From: Clavibacter michiganensis subsp. tessellarius
GTDB taxonomy: Bacteria; Actinomycetota; Actinomycetes; Actinomycetales; Microbacteriaceae
NCBI RefSeq assembly: GCF_021922985.1
Contig: NZ_CP040788.1
Coordinates: 2,480,001-2,544,000, forward strand
Length of the DNA stretch: 64,000 nt
Reading direction: 5' to 3'
Shown piece after piece: positions 26,185 through 34,961 of the stretch. Numbering within the stretch: position 1 is the stretch's first letter; each line of letters starts with the position of its first letter. A program made the translations under genes and the position numbers. The notes below the pieces were generated by a model, which did no database searches, was not told the origin of the DNA, and saw only the letters and a program-made list of their open reading frames with translations.

Positions 26185-26706
26185 TCAGCCCAGCGCGCGC
26201 CCCATCTGCACCCGTCGCCCGAGCCGGTCGAGCCCGAGCCGCGCCTCCGTCTCCACGAGGCGCAGGTGGAAGGGCGTCGCCGACGGCTCCTCCACGAAGC
26301 CGGCGCGGGCGTAGGCGGGCGCGTTCCAGGGGACGTCGGCGAAGGTGCGCAGCGTGATCCGCCGATGCCCGCGCCGCCGGGCCTCCGCGGCCGCCGCCTC
26401 GACGAGCGCGCCGCCGTGCCCGCGGCGCCCGTGCTCGGGCGGCACCGCCACCTGCTCCAGGTGCGCGAGGCCGTCGACCTCGAGGACGTGCGCGAAGCCG
26501 ACGAGCTGGCCGTCGGCGTCGGCGTCCCCGTCCGCGTCCTCCGCGACCAGCAGGAACCCGGGCTCCGCCGCGCGCTCCGCCCCGGTCGGCGCGGGCCACC
26601 ACGTGGCGGGGCGCAGCAGCTCGACGAGGATCCGGTCGGCCCGGTCCTCGATCCCCTGAAGCGCGGCGAGGTCGCGGGCGGCGACGGGGCGGATCCGGGT
26701 GGGCAT
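26185..26706 (-). CDS. GNAT-family N-acetyltransferase
   Basis: A 173-residue acetyltransferase. It opens TRIRPVAARDLAALQGIEDRA, has the central beta4 strand HLEQVAVPPEHGRRGHGGAL containing the pyrophosphate-binding loop R-R-G-x-G-G, and ends with NAPAYARAGFVEEP, the usual beta5-alpha4 segment. An Asp-Ala/Asp-Gly stretch sits in the beta2-beta3 loop. Acetyl-acceptor unknown. Start chosen by TACGCT six bases upstream (leaderless) and normal GNAT length. Confidence 0.85.
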   Translation of the reverse strand: MPTRIRPVAARDLAALQGIEDRADRILVELLRPATWWPAPTGAERAAEPGFLLVAEDADGDADADGQLVGFAHVLEVDGLAHLEQVAVPPEHGRRGHGGALVEAAAAEARRRGHRRITLRTFADVPWNAPAYARAGFVEEPSATPFHLRLVETEARLGLDRLGRRVQMGRALG

Positions 26707-26833
26707 GCCGCGAGCGTATGCGGGCGGGTGGACGGGTACGGCCCATCGCCCATGCGCCGGCGCGGCCGGCCGATCGACTGGCATGCTCGGTGACGGCCCG
26801 CAGAGCGCGGACCGGACCCGGTCGGAGGCACCC

Positions 26834-27139
26834 GTGCACTACCGCCTGATGGACGAGTACGGCGTGGACCGACCGCTCTGGGGCGACGACGGCCTCTGCC
26901 CCGACGGCACGCCCGAGCTGCCGCCGCACGTCGAGGAGGCCGTCCGGGCCTGGGCGGCCGTGTTCCAGGAGGGGTTCGAGTGGGACCGCGGCTGGCGGGA
27001 TCGCGCCGTCGCGCGCGAGCACGCGGCCCAGGGCGAGCGTCTGCTCGCGATCCTCGAGCGCGTGCTCGGGCCGGAGGACACCGTCGAGCTCGTCTACTGG
27101 GAGACCGACCGGCGGACCGGACGCGGCACCGGCCGCTGA
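26834..27139 (+). CDS. Hypothetical acidic protein
   Basis: A 101-residue soluble, acidic protein: YRLMDEYGVDRPLWGDDG, a Pro-rich turn, then two or three helices (HVEEAVRAWAAVFQEGFEW and RDRAVAREHAAQGERLLAIL). GGAGG correctly precedes the GTG. No known domain recognised. It stands alone between the GNAT gene and a secreted protein gene. Confidence 0.6.
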   Translation: MHYRLMDEYGVDRPLWGDDGLCPDGTPELPPHVEEAVRAWAAVFQEGFEWDRGWRDRAVAREHAAQGERLLAILERVLGPEDTVELVYWETDRRTGRGTGR

Positions 27140-27191
27140 CCGCCGCGCCCGCTGCCGCCCGGAAGCACATCCCGCCCCCGTCCGACGAGGT

Positions 27192-27209
27192 GTTGGACGA
27201 CCGTCCAAC
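27192..27209 (+). promoter_or_regulatory. Perfect inverted repeat upstream of the secreted-protein gene
   Basis: GTTGGAC-GACC-GTCCAAC, seven-base arms, four-base spacer, about 110 bases before the ATG at 27321. The size suits a dimeric repressor such as TetR; the cognate regulator is unknown. Confidence 0.45.
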
Positions 27210-27320
27210 GACCGGCCCGATCGCGTGCGCTCCGGCCGGCCGCCCGGCATCGTCATGGGTGTCGGAAAGAACGACTGACAGCACGATCCATCCAAGACCC
27301 CACAGGAAGAGGAAGAGATC

Positions 27321-27827
27321 ATGAGCAAGCTCACGTCGAAGACCACCCGCATCGTCGCCACCGCGGCCCTCAGCGGCGGGATGATCGCCGCGCTCAGCGG
27401 CTTCGCGGCGGCACCCGCCCAGGCCGCCGAGCCCGCGGCACCCGCCGCCGAGAGCAGCGAGGTCAACAGCCCCGTCACGGGCAGCGTCACGCTCGACCCG
27501 GTCGCCATCGTCGGCGCCATCACCGCCGCGGTGAACGACCAGAGCGACCGCAACGGCGCCGTCCTGGCCGCGCTCGACATCGGCTACTACAGCGCGGACA
27601 ACCCGGACCGCCTCACGGTCGCGGTCGTCAACAAGAACCAGGACATCGTCGTCGAGGGCGCCATCGTGGACGCCAAGCCCATCGACATCAAGGGCGGCAG
27701 CTACGTCATCTACTGGTTCGACGGACCCGGCAAGGTCACCAACAACGGCGACGGCGGGTTCCTGAACTGGGGCGTGCTGGGCAACAACGTCAAGACGGAC
27801 AACGTCATCAGCATCAACGGCGGCTGA
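27321..27827 (+). CDS. Secreted protein of unknown function
   Basis: A 168-residue protein with a standard Sec leader: SKLTSKTTR, a hydrophobic stretch and a cleavage site after AQA near residue 35. The mature domain is short and polar, with GGSYVIYWFDGPGKVTNNG and FLNWGVLGNNVKTDNVISI. No Cys and no enzyme motif is apparent. An extracellular or wall location is likely. RBS AGGAAGAGGAAGAG precedes the ATG. It is unlike other proteins in this window. Confidence 0.7.
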   Translation: MSKLTSKTTRIVATAALSGGMIAALSGFAAAPAQAAEPAAPAAESSEVNSPVTGSVTLDPVAIVGAITAAVNDQSDRNGAVLAALDIGYYSADNPDRLTVAVVNKNQDIVVEGAIVDAKPIDIKGGSYVIYWFDGPGKVTNNGDGGFLNWGVLGNNVKTDNVISINGG

Positions 27828-27833
27828 TCCCCG

Positions 27834-28718
27834 TCACGGCTCCGTCGGCGCCCCGTCATCCTCCGGGATGGCGGGGCGTCCGCGCGTCCCGCCCTCGATC
27901 ATGCGCGGCGGCTCGGCACGGCGCGCGCGCCGGTCGCGCCGGGTGCGGATCACGCCGCGGACGAACGCGACCGACACGAGCGCCGTGCGGTTGGGCGCGT
28001 TCCACGTGCGCATCAGCCGACCGAGGTGCCACGCCACGGCCTGCCGGCTGTACGAGGTGGCGCGCGCGATCTCGTCGTTGGACATCCCATGGGCGGTGAG
28101 GGCGAGCATGCGCTCCTCCACGTCGTCGAGGTCGGGCGCGCGGGCCACGAGGTCGAGCTCCACGTCGGCGTCGGCGGGGGCCGGTCCCGCGACGATCACG
28201 GCGGGCGTCGCCGCGTCCTGCGCACGATGCCCCGCCCACGCCTCCACCCAGCACGTGCCGAGCTCGTGCGCGACGTGGGACGCGCGGGCCATGGCGACGA
28301 CGAGCGTGGCGTCGCGCTCGGCGGCCGCCGCGTGCATCACGAGCGCGAAGACGCGCAGCGCGGGCAGGGCGCCGCGGAGGGCGACGGACAGGTCGACGTC
28401 GGGCTGCGCCGCGCTCCGGCGGGCGACCGCGCGGAGCTCGTCGAGGCACGCGGGAGGCAGGGTCCGCCCGTGCTCGACGGCCGCGAGGGCGGCGGGCAGC
28501 ACCAGCGGCACGATCTCCTCGTAGCGCAGCCGGAGCCAGTCGCGGCCCGCGGGCCGCACCTCCTCCAGCGGGCAGCGCAGCAGCAGCTCTCGGAACTCGT
28601 CGACGCGCGCGTCGAGCCGGAGCCCCAGCGGCTGGCCCGGCCGCAGCAGCCGCGCCCGTTCGACGGGCTCCGCCTGCGCCGCGGGCGGCCCCTCATGCGT
28701 GTGCTGCGCATCGACCAT
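27834..28718 (-). CDS. LuxR-type regulator (C-terminal HTH)
   Basis: A 294-residue protein. The last 80 residues contain a GerE/LuxR helix-turn-helix: ERMLALTAHGMSNDEIARA, then SRQAVAWHLGRLMRTWNAPN, followed by a basic tail. The N-terminal 200 residues are helical (many Ala, Leu, Arg) without a recognisable receiver, ATPase or autoinducer-binding domain, so the input is unknown. Poly-G RBS before the ATG. Divergent from an aldehyde dehydrogenase gene, a plausible target. Confidence 0.75.
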   Translation of the reverse strand: MVDAQHTHEGPPAAQAEPVERARLLRPGQPLGLRLDARVDEFRELLLRCPLEEVRPAGRDWLRLRYEEIVPLVLPAALAAVEHGRTLPPACLDELRAVARRSAAQPDVDLSVALRGALPALRVFALVMHAAAAERDATLVVAMARASHVAHELGTCWVEAWAGHRAQDAATPAVIVAGPAPADADVELDLVARAPDLDDVEERMLALTAHGMSNDEIARATSYSRQAVAWHLGRLMRTWNAPNRTALVSVAFVRGVIRTRRDRRARRAEPPRMIEGGTRGRPAIPEDDGAPTEP

Positions 28719-29066
28719 CGGAATCCCCCCGGATCCGCGGTGCACGTCGTCCCCCCGGACGTCCGCACCGCACCCCCATGCTGTGCCCGGCGGGTGGACG
28801 GCCGGTGGACGCGCCGTGTCCCGCCGGGGTACCGGCGGCCGACCCGCACCGCCCAGCTCCTCGGAGCTGCCCCGTGGGGCGCGGATGCCCGGCCCCACCA
28901 CGACGCTCCCACGGCGGGCCCCGTTCCTCAAGGCGTTGACGGCGACGGCGGTCCGTGCGAGGGATCGGCGGGCGGGACGGCGTCGCCGCCTCGGCCACGG
29001 CGCCACCCGCTCGATATCGTGGGCCCCACCCGCGCCACCCGCGCGGCAGCACGAGGAGGAGCACCC
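28719..29066. other. 348-bp divergent intergenic region with two dyads
   Basis: Between the LuxR-type gene and the aldehyde dehydrogenase. Contains CCGCCGG-GGTA-CCGGCGG (28821-28838) and AGCTCC-TC-GGAGCT (28855-28868), candidate regulator sites, and TTGACG near 28937 that could start a promoter towards the dehydrogenase. No gene is supported inside. Confidence 0.4.
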
Positions 29067-30446
29067 ATGAGCAGCTACGCCGTCACCGATCCGACCACCG
29101 GCGAGACCGTCGCCGAGCATCCCGAGATCACCGACGCGGAGCTGCAGGACGCGCTCGCCGCCGCCGAGGGCGCGTACCGCGGCTGGTCGCGCCGCACCTC
29201 CATCGCCCAGCGCGCCGCGCTCGTGGCCCGCGTCGCCGAGCTGCACACGGAGCGCCGCGACGAGCTGGCGCGGATCATCGTGCGCGAGATGGGCAAGCCC
29301 CTCGACCAGGCGCTCGGCGAGGTCGACTTCGCCGCCGACATCCTCGGCTACTACGCCCGGAACGCCGAGGAGTTCCTCGCCGACGAGCCGATCGCGCTCG
29401 TCGACGGCACCGGATCCGCGTTCGTGCGCCGCTCGGGCCTCGGCGTGCTGCTCGGGATCATGCCGTGGAACTTCCCGTACTACCAGGTGGCCCGGTTCGT
29501 CGGTCCCGCCATCGTCACGGGGAACGCGATCCTGCTGAAGCACGCGCCGCAGTGCCCCGAGTCGGCGGAGGCGATCCAGCGCATGTACGCGGACGCGGCG
29601 GCGGAGCAGGGCGCCGACCCGGGCGTCTACGTGAGCGTGCTCGCGACGAACGCGCAGATCGAGGGCGTCATCGCGGATCCGCGCGTGCAGGGCGTCTCCG
29701 TCACGGGCTCCGAGCGGGCGGGCGCCGCGGTCGCGGAGATCGCCGGCCGGCACCTCAAGAAGGTCGTGCTGGAGCTCGGCGGATCCGATCCCTTCCTCCT
29801 GCTGTCGACCGACGACCTCGACGCGGTCGTCGCCGACGCCGTGGCCGCGCGCCTCGACAACAACGGCCAGTCCTGCAACGGCGCCAAGCGCTTCCTCGTG
29901 ATCGACCACCTCTACGACGACTTCGCCGCGCGCTTCACGGCGGCGCTCACGGCGGCCCAGCCCGCGGATCCGATGGCCGACGGCACCCTGCTCGGCCCGC
30001 TCTCCTCGCGCGCCGCGACGGAGCGCCTCACGGAGCAGCTGGCCCGCGCGGTGGAGCAGGGCGCCACCGTGCTCGCGAGCGGCGAGCCCGTCGGCAACAT
30101 GTTCCCGCCCGCCGTGCTCGCCGACGTGACGCCGGAGATGGACGCCTACCGCGAGGAGTTCTTCGGCCCCGTCGCCGCGCTCTACCGGGTCGCGTCCGAG
30201 GAGGAGGCCGTCTCGCTCGCCAACGACACCCCGTTCGGCCTCGGCTCGTACGTGTACACGACGGATCCGGAGCAGGCGCTGCGGGTCGCCGACGGCATCG
30301 ACGCGGGCATGGTCTGGGTCAACCTCGTGCTCGGCGACGCGGCCGAGCTGCCCTTCGGCGGCGTGAAGCGCTCGGGCTCCGGCCGCGAGCTCGGCCGGCA
30401 CGCGGTGGACGAGTTCGCGAACCGGAAGCTGATCCGCATCGCGTGA
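29067..30446 (+). CDS. NAD(P)-dependent aldehyde dehydrogenase, succinate-semialdehyde-dehydrogenase-like
   Basis: A 459-residue ALDH. LGIMPWNFPYYQVAR is the nucleotide-binding region, VTGSERAG the Rossmann contact, LELGGSDPF holds the general base Glu236, and NNGQSCNGAKR holds the nucleophile Cys270. Closest in style to GabD/Sad enzymes, oxidising succinate semialdehyde or a similar short acid-aldehyde. RBS GAGGAGGAG precedes the ATG. Possibly controlled by the divergent LuxR-type regulator. Confidence 0.92.
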   Translation: MSSYAVTDPTTGETVAEHPEITDAELQDALAAAEGAYRGWSRRTSIAQRAALVARVAELHTERRDELARIIVREMGKPLDQALGEVDFAADILGYYARNAEEFLADEPIALVDGTGSAFVRRSGLGVLLGIMPWNFPYYQVARFVGPAIVTGNAILLKHAPQCPESAEAIQRMYADAAAEQGADPGVYVSVLATNAQIEGVIADPRVQGVSVTGSERAGAAVAEIAGRHLKKVVLELGGSDPFLLLSTDDLDAVVADAVAARLDNNGQSCNGAKRFLVIDHLYDDFAARFTAALTAAQPADPMADGTLLGPLSSRAATERLTEQLARAVEQGATVLASGEPVGNMFPPAVLADVTPEMDAYREEFFGPVAALYRVASEEEAVSLANDTPFGLGSYVYTTDPEQALRVADGIDAGMVWVNLVLGDAAELPFGGVKRSGSGRELGRHAVDEFANRKLIRIA

Positions 30447-30536
30447 GGCGCGGGGCCGGGCTGCTGTGCGGGCGGCCGCGGCGCGACGGGGGCGCGCACC
30501 CGTCCGCGAGGCGCGGGCCGCGAATACCCTTCACGC

Positions 30537-30893
30537 ATGACGGATCCGCATGACGCCGCCCTCCGCCCGCGCTCCCGGGCCTGGCGGCTCGGCTGGCTCA
30601 GCCTCGTCGGGCCGGTGGGCGTCGTCGCGTCGATCGCGGCCGCGCGGCTGATCCCCGAGCCGCAGCTCCTGATCGGGGCGGTGCTGTTCGCCGCCGCATC
30701 CATCGTCACGTTCGTGATCGGGATCGTGGGCGTCCGGCGCGGGATCCGCGATGCGAGGCGGCACCCCGCGGAGCGCCCGCGCCTCGTCGGGGGCGGCATC
30801 GCGGTGTCCTCGGTCGGGCTGCTCGCGTCCGCCGCCGTGGTGCTCGTGATCGGCGGGATCCTCTTCGCGCTCTCGCAATACCGCCCGTACTAG
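30537..30893 (+). CDS. Small membrane protein with three hydrophobic helices
   Basis: A 118-residue protein with helices near residues 20-37, 45-65 and 85-110 and basic loops (RRGIRDARRHP). The pattern resembles small DUF4190-like membrane proteins, but the family assignment is uncertain. Leaderless start: TACCCT at 30525-30530, six bases, then ATG. Confidence 0.6.
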   Translation: MTDPHDAALRPRSRAWRLGWLSLVGPVGVVASIAAARLIPEPQLLIGAVLFAAASIVTFVIGIVGVRRGIRDARRHPAERPRLVGGGIAVSSVGLLASAAVVLVIGGILFALSQYRPY

Positions 30894-30932
30894 ACGTCCC
30901 CGTCCCCGTCCGGGCCGGCCGGGGGCGTCGGC

Positions 30933-32273
30933 TCAGGCGCCCGACGTCGCCGACGGACCCCGGCGCGCCGCCACCGCGGCGTCCAGCCCGGCCGCGATGA
31001 CCTCCAGCGGATCCGGCAGGGCCGCGATCGCCGTGGCGACCTCGCGGCTCCGCAGCCGGTACGACGGCGTCGTGAGGACCTCGCGCACGGCGCGGCGCAC
31101 GGCGTCCGGACGCGGGGTGCCCGTTAGCAGGTTCCTGCCGCATCCGGCCCAGGCGACGCGGGCCGCCACCTCGGGCTTGTCCTCGGTGGATCCCGCGACC
31201 ACGAGCGGCAGGCCGTGCGCGATGACCCGTTGCACGCCGCCGAACCCGCCGTTCGTGACGACGGCGTCGACCAGCGGCAGCAGCAGGTCGTAGGGGAGGA
31301 ACTCCGCCACGCGCGCGTTGTCCGGCAGCGGGCCGCCGAGCGCGCGCTGCACGTCCGCGACGGGGCGGCCGCCGGTGGTCGCGACGACCAGGGCGTCCTC
31401 GTCGGCGAGGGCGCGCAGGGTCGGTGCGACGAGGCGACCGAGGTCCGCGTTGTCGATCGTGCCCTGGGTGACGTGCACGACCGGGCGGCCGTCGACGAGG
31501 TCCGACCACCAGTCCGGCAGCGCCGCCGCGTCCGCGCGACCCGCCGCGTCCCGCAGCGGCCCGACGAAGCGGACGGTGCCGGGCAGCTCCCGGCGCGGGT
31601 ACTCGAGCTCGGCGACGCTCAGCTGGAAGAGCGCGTCGAAGCAGCGGTAGGCGTAGTCGAAGGGGTCCGCGCGGGAGGCGGGGGAGTCGATCTCCGCGAG
31701 CACGGCATCCACCGCCTCCCGCAGCGGTCGGGTGAGCCCGGGGCGGATGGCGAGCGCGAGCGCCCGGTTCCGGAGGCGCCCGAGCGGCCCGCGGCCGGGC
31801 GCGAGGCCCGCCCCGAACGGCGCCGCGTCGACGCTCGCGAGCACGACGGGCGTGGCGCCGATGCCCAGCACGGGCAGGCGCTCCGCCGGCGGGAGGGCGA
31901 GGTAGGGGACGAGGCCGGTGAAGGCCCCCTCCGCGAGCACGGCGTCGAACGGCTCGGCGTCGAGGAGCGCGAGCACCGCGCGGTGCTGCGCCGGGATCAC
32001 GCGCACGAACAGGGCGATCATGCCCTCGCGGATCGCTCCCACGCCGCGCGCCGCGGAGGCGGGGGCGAGCAGCTCCTCGAGGTCGGCGTCGTCGTAGTCG
32101 ACCTCGGCGGGCAGGGGCGCGAAGCGGAGGCCGGCCCCCGTGACGAGGTCCCGGTACTTCGCGCCCGTCAGCACGGTGATCGCGTGACCGCGCGCGGCCA
32201 GGCCGCGGCCGACGGTGACGAGCGGCGCGAGGTGCCCGTAGATGGGCGGGGCGCAGAGCAGGTAGGAGGACAC
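30933..32273 (-). CDS. GT1-family glycosyltransferase (MGT/UGT-like)
   Basis: A 446-residue GT-B enzyme. N-terminal YLLCAPPIYGHLAPLVTVGR is the acceptor-side signature; the C-terminal half carries RPVVHVTQGTIDN, the donor-binding loop VTNGGFGGVQRVIAHGLPLV, and D/E-rich KPEVAARV, as in macrolide and flavonoid glucosyltransferases. It should attach a sugar from an NDP-sugar to a small lipophilic acceptor. The GTG at 32273 (GGAAG upstream) gives the usual family length; frame upstream is open but unconvincing. Confidence 0.88.
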   Translation of the reverse strand: MSSYLLCAPPIYGHLAPLVTVGRGLAARGHAITVLTGAKYRDLVTGAGLRFAPLPAEVDYDDADLEELLAPASAARGVGAIREGMIALFVRVIPAQHRAVLALLDAEPFDAVLAEGAFTGLVPYLALPPAERLPVLGIGATPVVLASVDAAPFGAGLAPGRGPLGRLRNRALALAIRPGLTRPLREAVDAVLAEIDSPASRADPFDYAYRCFDALFQLSVAELEYPRRELPGTVRFVGPLRDAAGRADAAALPDWWSDLVDGRPVVHVTQGTIDNADLGRLVAPTLRALADEDALVVATTGGRPVADVQRALGGPLPDNARVAEFLPYDLLLPLVDAVVTNGGFGGVQRVIAHGLPLVVAGSTEDKPEVAARVAWAGCGRNLLTGTPRPDAVRRAVREVLTTPSYRLRSREVATAIAALPDPLEVIAAGLDAAVAARRGPSATSGA

Positions 32274-32350
32274 GATGCGGCTTCCGGTCGGGTACGCGCG
32301 GCGCGCGGCGGGAGGGCGGGCGGACGGGTGCGCGTCCCGGGCGTGGACGC

Positions 32351-32388
32351 TGGGTGGACGGGTGGCTGGGTGGACGGGTGGACGGGTG
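32351..32388. repeat. Short tandem repeat GGGTGGAC
   Basis: GGGTGGAC units, with one GGGTGGCT variant, repeated about four and a half times in the leader region of the glycosyltransferase gene (between it and the small membrane protein gene). Likely slippage-prone. Confidence 0.65.
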
Positions 32389-32413
32389 CGCCGACGATCG
32401 CGCGGAGGGCTCC

Positions 32414-32587
32414 TCAGGGGAGCGCGGCGTCGGGCCGCGGCGCGACCGGATCCGCGAGGAGCAGCCGCTGGAGGCGGATGGCGCCGACGGTGAGGACCCC
32501 GAGCACCCCGGCGGCGACGCACGCGGACCCGAGGGCGACGACGCCGAGGGCGAGGGGCAGGCCCGTCGGGCGGGCGGCAGGGCGCAT
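32414..32587 (-). CDS. Small single-helix membrane protein
   Basis: A 57-residue protein: MRPAARPTG, one long hydrophobic helix (about residues 10-36), then LQRLLLADPVAPRPDAALP. GAGGGAGA correctly precedes the ATG. It is upstream of, and may be transcribed with, the glycosyltransferase gene, with a 140-bp gap that includes the tandem repeat. Function unknown. Confidence 0.5.
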   Translation of the reverse strand: MRPAARPTGLPLALGVVALGSACVAAGVLGVLTVGAIRLQRLLLADPVAPRPDAALP

Positions 32588-32869
32588 GCTCGATCTCCCT
32601 CGTCGCGGCGGGGAGCGCTGCGGTCCCGAGGAGGGTAGGGATCGAGGCTGGGATCGGCGCCCGACCGTCCACACCCGTCGCCGCGGGAGGCGCGGGTGGA
32701 GGATCCGGCCGCATGTCGCCGTGTGACGGGCCGCCTCGGTGTTCCGCGCCCACCCGCAGGCGCCGTCCGCCAGGCTGGGCACGGCGCGACGGCCGGATGT
32801 CCCGCAGGGCCGCCGGACGCGCCGTCCCCACCCCCGCATCCGCCCGCCGCCCGCCCCCGAGGAGCCCGC

Positions 32870-34054
32870 ATGACCGACCGCATCCTGACCACGCACGCCG
32901 GCAGCCTGCCGCGCTCGCCGGAGCTGACCCGCCTGCTCGTCGCCCGCGACCAGGGGCGCCCCTTCGACGCGGCCGAGCTGGCGGAGGTGACCGCGACGTC
33001 CGTCGCCGACACCGTGCGCCGCCAGCTCGAGACCGGCCTCGACGTCGTCAACGACGGCGAGGTGCCGCGCGTCGGCTTCTCGACCTACGTGCTCGAGCGC
33101 ATCGACGGGTTCGGCGGCGCCGGGCACCGCAAGCCCACGCTCGACTCGCTGAAGTTCCCCGACTACGCCGCGTTCCAGGCGAAGCAGATCGTGGAGGGCG
33201 CGGACGTCGCGCGGGTCTGGGATCCGCCTGTGGCGCAGGGCCTGCTCGCGTACGACCCGACGCTCGCGGGCATCACCGAGGACCTCGACGGCTTCGACCG
33301 CGAGCTCGCCGCGCAGGCGGGCCAGGGCCTCCGACCCGCCGGCACGTTCTTCTCCGCCGCGACCCCGGGCATCGTCTCCACGACCCTGCTGCTCGACGCC
33401 GCGAACCCGCACTACGGCGACGACCGCGCCTACGTCTTCGCGCTCGCCGACCAGCTCAAGCTCGAGTACGACGCGATCGTCGCGCGCGGCCACGTCCTCC
33501 AGCTCGACGCGCCCGACCTCGCGATGGAGCGCGTCATCCAGTTCGGCGATGCCACGCTCGAGGAGTTCCTCGCGGCGGTCGACCTGCACGTGGACGCGCT
33601 CAACCACGCGATCCGCGACATCCCGCGCGAGAGGGTGCGCCTGCACGTCTGCTGGGGCAACTGGCAGGGCCCGCACCAGGACGACGTGCCCGTCGACGTG
33701 CTGCTCCCGCACCTGTACCGGGCGAACGTCGGCGCGTTCAGCATCCCGCTCGGGAACCCGGCGCACCAGCACGAGGCGCCGGCGTTCCGCGACCACCCGC
33801 TGCCCGAGGGCGCCGTGCTCATCCCGGGCGTCGTGGACGTGACCACCAACTACCTGGAGCACCCGCAGGTGATCGCGAACCGGATCCTCGAGGTCGTCGA
33901 CGCCGTGGGCGACCCGACCCGCGTGATCGCCGGCACCGACTGCGGCCTCTCGACCTTCGCGAGCTACGAGTTCGTCGCGACCGACGTGGCGTGGGCGAAG
34001 CTCCGCGCGCTGGTCGCGGGCGCGGAGATCGCGTCGCGGCGCGCGTTCGGCTGA
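32870..34054 (+). CDS. MetE-core (cobalamin-independent methionine synthase C-terminal-like) protein
   Basis: A 394-residue single-barrel protein, about half the length of full MetE and lacking its N-terminal domain. It begins ILTTHAGSLPRSPELTR, the normal start of stand-alone MetE-like proteins, and shows the zinc ligands in RLHVCWGN (His, Cys) and AGTDCGLSTF (Cys). Such proteins move methyl groups to thiols, often from unusual donors. GAGGAG precedes the ATG. The 282 bases upstream show no recognisable riboswitch. Confidence 0.82.
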   Translation: MTDRILTTHAGSLPRSPELTRLLVARDQGRPFDAAELAEVTATSVADTVRRQLETGLDVVNDGEVPRVGFSTYVLERIDGFGGAGHRKPTLDSLKFPDYAAFQAKQIVEGADVARVWDPPVAQGLLAYDPTLAGITEDLDGFDRELAAQAGQGLRPAGTFFSAATPGIVSTTLLLDAANPHYGDDRAYVFALADQLKLEYDAIVARGHVLQLDAPDLAMERVIQFGDATLEEFLAAVDLHVDALNHAIRDIPRERVRLHVCWGNWQGPHQDDVPVDVLLPHLYRANVGAFSIPLGNPAHQHEAPAFRDHPLPEGAVLIPGVVDVTTNYLEHPQVIANRILEVVDAVGDPTRVIAGTDCGLSTFASYEFVATDVAWAKLRALVAGAEIASRRAFG

Positions 34055-34064
34055 GGGGCGCCGT

Positions 34065-34109
34065 CAGCTCCAGCGCTGCTGGAGCTGAAGGGACCGCCTG
34101 GAGGCGGTC
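34065..34109. terminator. Double hairpin between convergent genes
   Basis: CAGCTCCAGC-GCT-GCTGGAGCTG (34065-34087) directly followed by GACCGCC-TGGA-GGCGGTC (34092-34109). It separates the MetE-like gene from the convergent TetR gene and can act in both directions. Confidence 0.75.
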
Positions 34110-34115
34110 GCCTGG

Positions 34116-34817
34116 TCAGGCCGCGCCGCTGCCCGCGATGTCGCGGAGGCGGCGGCGCACCGCCGCGTGGGAGGCGACCAGGGTCGCGTCGAGGCCGGCC
34201 GTGCGCGCATCCGCCCACTCGTCGAAGGCCGCGCGCACCGCGACGCCCGCGAGCTCGGTGACGAGGCGCGCCTCCTGCGCGGTGATGCGGCCGCCGAACG
34301 CCGTCGTGATCCGCTCCGCCAGCTCCCACGAGCGCGTCGCGTCGATCGACACCGCGGCCGAGCGCAGCTGCGGCTCGTCGGCCATGAGCCGCCGCACGCG
34401 CAGCTGCTGGTGCGCGATGTGCGCGAGCTCGCCGTCGAGGCTCGCGAGCACGCGCTCGTAGACGGCCTCGAGCTGGGGGAGCGGCGCGGATCCGCGGTCG
34501 ACGTCGGCGAGCCACGCGTCGAGCGGGGCGTCGAACACCGGGTGCAGCGTGAGGACCGACTCCTCCTTGCTCGGGAAGTAGCGGAAGCACGTGCGGTCGG
34601 AGACGCCCGCGGCCTGCGCGATGTCGTGGATGGTGGTGCCCGCCATGCCGCGCTCCTCGAAGAGCGCGAGGGCGGCCTCGCTGATCTCGGTGGTCGTCGC
34701 CATGCGGCGGCGCTCCCGGAGGCCCGTCGCGCCGGCGGCCGCGCCGCTGGCCGCGGTGGCTGCCACGGCTGCGCCCGTCGTGCCCGCCGCCTCGGCCGTG
34801 TCGCTCAGCGTGCCCAT
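34116..34817 (-). CDS. TetR-family regulator of the DHA2 efflux gene
   Basis: A 233-residue regulator. The Ala/Thr-rich N-terminal extension is unusual; the DNA-binding domain (about 38-85) reads TTTEISEAALALFEERGMAG, then TIHDIAQAAGVSDRTCFRYF. The C-terminal helical domain binds the ligand. It is divergent from, and almost certainly represses, the MFS gene at 34962. An ATG at codon 39 (MATTTEISEAAL) would give a more typical length and cannot be excluded. Confidence 0.88.
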   Translation of the reverse strand: MGTLSDTAEAAGTTGAAVAATAASGAAAGATGLRERRRMATTTEISEAALALFEERGMAGTTIHDIAQAAGVSDRTCFRYFPSKEESVLTLHPVFDAPLDAWLADVDRGSAPLPQLEAVYERVLASLDGELAHIAHQQLRVRRLMADEPQLRSAAVSIDATRSWELAERITTAFGGRITAQEARLVTELAGVAVRAAFDEWADARTAGLDATLVASHAAVRRRLRDIAGSGAA

Positions 34818-34864
34818 CCGGTCGCCTGCCTCTCGCGCATCCCGCCGGTCGGATCCGACGAATC

Positions 34865-34898
34865 TGTCATATACTGCCACATGGTCCGAGTCTGACAT
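34865..34898 (+). promoter_or_regulatory. Promoter/operator region of the DHA2 efflux gene
   Basis: TATACT (34870-34875) is the best -10 box in the divergent gap, about 87 bases before the MFS ATG. TGTCA just upstream and TGACA downstream form a widely spaced inverted pair around it, candidate TetR half-sites. This patch is clearly AT-richer than the flanks. Confidence 0.4.
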
Positions 34899-34961
34899 CC
34901 GGACCTCCCCGGCCCCGCACCGTCGCGCGCGCCCCGCCTTCCACTCCCCGGAGAACCGCAC

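Noticed and set aside
32588..32869. Cobalamin or SAM riboswitch upstream of the MetE-like gene
   Set aside because: No cobalamin-box or SAM-type core was visible; only GC-rich sequence with incidental repeats.
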